Below are positions 4,651 to 6,595 of a stretch of 6,595 bases of DNA, in pieces. The notes under the pieces are model-generated. The model did not search any database and was not told the DNA's origin. It saw only the letters and a list, made by a program, of their open reading frames with translations. A program made the position numbers and the translations under genes. Origin of the DNA: Nitrospirota bacterium (GTDB taxonomy: Bacteria > Nitrospirota > Nitrospiria > SBBL01 > Manganitrophaceae); assembly GCA_023248505.1 (NCBI GenBank), contig JAHFEM010000112.1:1-6595 (forward strand), written 5' to 3'. Every line of letters begins with the position of its first letter. The first letter of the stretch is position 1.

Positions 4651-6595
4651 ATGGCCACGCATCGAGCCGAATCGCCACAATTTCCCATCGAACAAAAGGT
4701 CCTTGAGATTCTCCGGCAGTTTATCGCAGAGCTTGGCATGGACCGGGCCGCCCGGGCGGTCTCGCTCAATGCGGCGTTGGATCGGGATCTGGGACTGGGG
4801 AGTCTGGAGCGGGTGGAGCTTCTCTTTCGGATTGAGAAGGCCTTCTCGGTAGAGATCCCGGAACATCTGGTCGCGCAGGCGCGAACTCCCAGAGACTTGG
4901 TCGCCGCACTCCTTCAGGCAGGGAGGCCAAAGCAGCCTTACCCTACAGAACGCCTCGCACCGATCGGGGAAGCCAGCCCTCCCCCCCTCAGCGCCGCAAC
5001 ACTGGTCGAAGTCCTCCTCACGCGGACCGAGGCCGAGCCGGACCGGGTGCATCTTTATCTTCCGCAGGAGATCGGAGAAGAGCGCCGAATCACCTACCGG
5101 GAGCTTTTGGATTCAGCGAATGTCATCGGGAGGAGTCTTTTAGAGCGAGGCCTCAATCATAGGGAGACGGTCGCGATCATGCTCCCGACGGGGAGCGATT
5201 TCTTTTTTTCCTTCTTCGGGGTCCTCTTGGCAGGCGGCATCCCCGTTCCACTCTATCCTCCCTTTCGACTTGACCGAATCGAAGAGTACGCTCACCGGCA
5301 GGTCGCCATCTTAAAGAAAGCGTCGGCCCGTTTTCTCATCACTTCACATCAGGTGGAGGGATTGGCCCGCCTTTTAAGACCGCTTGTCCCAACCCTTGCA
5401 GAGATCATCGCGGTTGAGGAACTGAAGGCCGCCGCTGTTGGACCGATGAGAATGACGCTCCAAGGAGACGATCCGGCCTTGATTCAGTTCACCTCCGGGA
5501 GTACGGGGATGCCGAAGGGGGTGCTGCTCGCCCATGAAAATATCCTGGCGAACATCCGGGCCAGCGTTCAAGCAGCTGCATTCCGTCCCACCGATGTCGG
5601 CGTCAGCTGGCTGCCGCTTTATCACGACATGGGGCTGATCGGATCGTGGCTCTGCGCCCTCTATTTCGGCATCCCGGTTGCGATCCTCTCCCCGATCAGC
5701 TTCCTCACCCGGCCGGAGCGATGGCTCTGGACGATCCATTACCACCAGGCGACCCTTTCCGCCGCCCCGAACTTCGCTTACGAGCTCTGCGTCCGTAAGA
5801 TCGACGATCGCGCCATCGAGGGGCTTGATCTAAGCTCCTGGCGGATCGCCTTCAACGGCGCCGAACCGGTCAGCCCCGACACCCTTGCCCGATTCACCCG
5901 GCGCTTTGCCCCTTATGGTTTTCGGAAGGAAACTCTCCTCCCCGTCTACGGACTCGCCGAATGTTCCGTCTCCCTCAGCTTTCCCCCGCTTGGACGGCCC
6001 CCTCGTATCGATCGGGTCGCGCGTGAGGCTTTTGAGCGACAACGAAAGGCAGAGCCTGCTTCCGCCGCTGAGCCCGCTCCCCTCCGATTCGTCTCCTGCG
6101 GCATCCCCCTTCCGGGACACGAAATCCGCATCGTCGATCTTCAAGGACATGAGGTGGTGGAGCGGATCGAAGGGACATTGCAGTTCCGGGGACCCTCCGT
6201 CATGAAAGGCTATTTTCAAGATCCTGGGGCAACGAAGGCTGTCTTCCAAGATGGATGGTGCGATTCCGGAGATCTGGCGTATCGGGCGGATGGGGAGATT
6301 TTCATTACGGGACGGCGCAAAGATGTCATCATCAAGGCGGGCCGCAATCTTTATCCTCAGGAGGTGGAGGAGATCGCCGGAGAGATTCCGGGAATTCGCA
6401 AAGGGTGTGTCGCCGCCTTTGGGATCGCCGACCCGGAGATCGGGACAGAGAAGTTGGTGGTGATTGCGGAGACGAGAGAGGAGAAAAAGGAGGTTCGAAA
6501 ACGGCTTGCCGGAAAAGTGATGGAGCGAGTCGCCGCCGCGACGGATGTTCGACCCGATCTGGTTTTGATCGTACCTCCGGGAACCGTTCCAAAAA
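4651..6595 (+). CDS. Acyl carrier protein-fatty acyl-AMP ligase (FAAL) fusion, 3' end cut by window edge
   Basis: The enzyme is expected to activate a free fatty acid with ATP to acyl-AMP and load it onto phosphopantetheine, probably of its own carrier domain. Visible are 648 codons. An N-terminal ACP domain (about 13-90) has LGLGSLERVEL, with Ser51 as the phosphopantetheine site; the usual Asp before it is Gly. A Pro-rich linker follows. The ligase has PVPLYPPFR (a FAAL hallmark), FTSGSTGMPKG (280-290, P-loop), WLPLYHDMGL (from 320, typical of FAALs), YGLAE (433-437), SGD (539-541) and GRRKDVIIKAGRNLYPQEVE (554-573). The frame ends at VPK (648), just where the TSSGKI-type A10 motif with catalytic Lys should start. 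ATG 4651 follows AAAAAGG by 3 nt and begins shortly before the ACP fold. An in-frame ATG at 4540 would add 37 residues without family features. Relatives often carry a PlsC acyltransferase after the ligase; whether this one does cannot be seen. A long-chain acyl-CoA synthetase is the less likely alternative. Confidence 0.92.
   Translation, partial: MATHRAESPQFPIEQKVLEILRQFIAELGMDRAARAVSLNAALDRDLGLGSLERVELLFRIEKAFSVEIPEHLVAQARTPRDLVAALLQAGRPKQPYPTERLAPIGEASPPPLSAATLVEVLLTRTEAEPDRVHLYLPQEIGEERRITYRELLDSANVIGRSLLERGLNHRETVAIMLPTGSDFFFSFFGVLLAGGIPVPLYPPFRLDRIEEYAHRQVAILKKASARFLITSHQVEGLARLLRPLVPTLAEIIAVEELKAAAVGPMRMTLQGDDPALIQFTSGSTGMPKGVLLAHENILANIRASVQAAAFRPTDVGVSWLPLYHDMGLIGSWLCALYFGIPVAILSPISFLTRPERWLWTIHYHQATLSAAPNFAYELCVRKIDDRAIEGLDLSSWRIAFNGAEPVSPDTLARFTRRFAPYGFRKETLLPVYGLAECSVSLSFPPLGRPPRIDRVAREAFERQRKAEPASAAEPAPLRFVSCGIPLPGHEIRIVDLQGHEVVERIEGTLQFRGPSVMKGYFQDPGATKAVFQDGWCDSGDLAYRADGEIFITGRRKDVIIKAGRNLYPQEVEEIAGEIPGIRKGCVAAFGIADPEIGTEKLVVIAETREEKKEVRKRLAGKVMERVAAATDVRPDLVLIVPPGTVPK

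Noticed and set aside
4579..5052. Minus-strand frames across the ACP-FAAL gene (4579-5052, 5374-5745, 5830-6249)
   Set aside because: The plus-strand frame has all adenylation and carrier motifs without interruption, so these are shadows.
1..6595. Defence system, CRISPR array, mobile element or prophage
   Set aside because: No spaced repeats, transposase, integrase, terminal inverted repeats, tRNA or defence-type domains were found; all long frames are housekeeping-type transporters or enzymes.

Overview
The window looks like chromosomal DNA from a GC-rich, probably Gram-negative bacterium. GC-ending codons dominate, Shine-Dalgarno-like sites precede the reading frames, and the protein set is bacterial. 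The combination of an MgtA-type pump, a ZnT9-like cation diffusion facilitator (CDF), a divergent PRPP synthetase and an ACP-fused fatty acyl-AMP ligase would fit an environmental lineage such as Nitrospirota or a deltaproteobacterial-type group. That placement is a guess from gene style, not a demonstrated assignment. No rRNA, tRNA, CRISPR array, insertion sequence or phage gene was seen.

Layout. Positions 1-2188 (minus strand) hold most of a magnesium-importing P-type ATPase (MgtA/MgtB type) whose C-terminal end lies beyond the left edge. Positions 2189-2464 are a divergent control region. It carries a candidate mgtA promoter whose spacer is filled by a perfect inverted repeat, a cluster of GACCT/AGGTC elements, a 9-bp direct repeat over a candidate rightward promoter, and a possible 21-codon upstream ORF. 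Positions 2465-3427 (plus) encode a CDF transporter. After a 122-bp gap containing a 14-codon ORF with a very good ribosome binding site, 3550-4458 (plus) encodes a divergent ribose-phosphate pyrophosphokinase. A perfect short hairpin follows at 4471-4488. From 4651 to the right edge (plus) runs a fusion of an acyl carrier protein domain with a fatty acyl-AMP ligase; it is cut at the point where the last adenylation motif should begin.

How the genes may work together. The divergent ATPase and CDF form a plausible divalent-cation homeostasis pair (Mg2+ uptake and cation efflux) that could share the operator-like elements between them. The PRPP synthetase and the acyl-AMP ligase both use Mg-ATP, but nothing in the sequence ties them functionally to the transporters. 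They are better read as separate units facing the same way. I saw no clear undescribed multi-gene system. The most interesting signals are the structured divergent control region, the two small ORFs, and the fused lipid-activating enzyme whose missing C-terminus probably decides its role.
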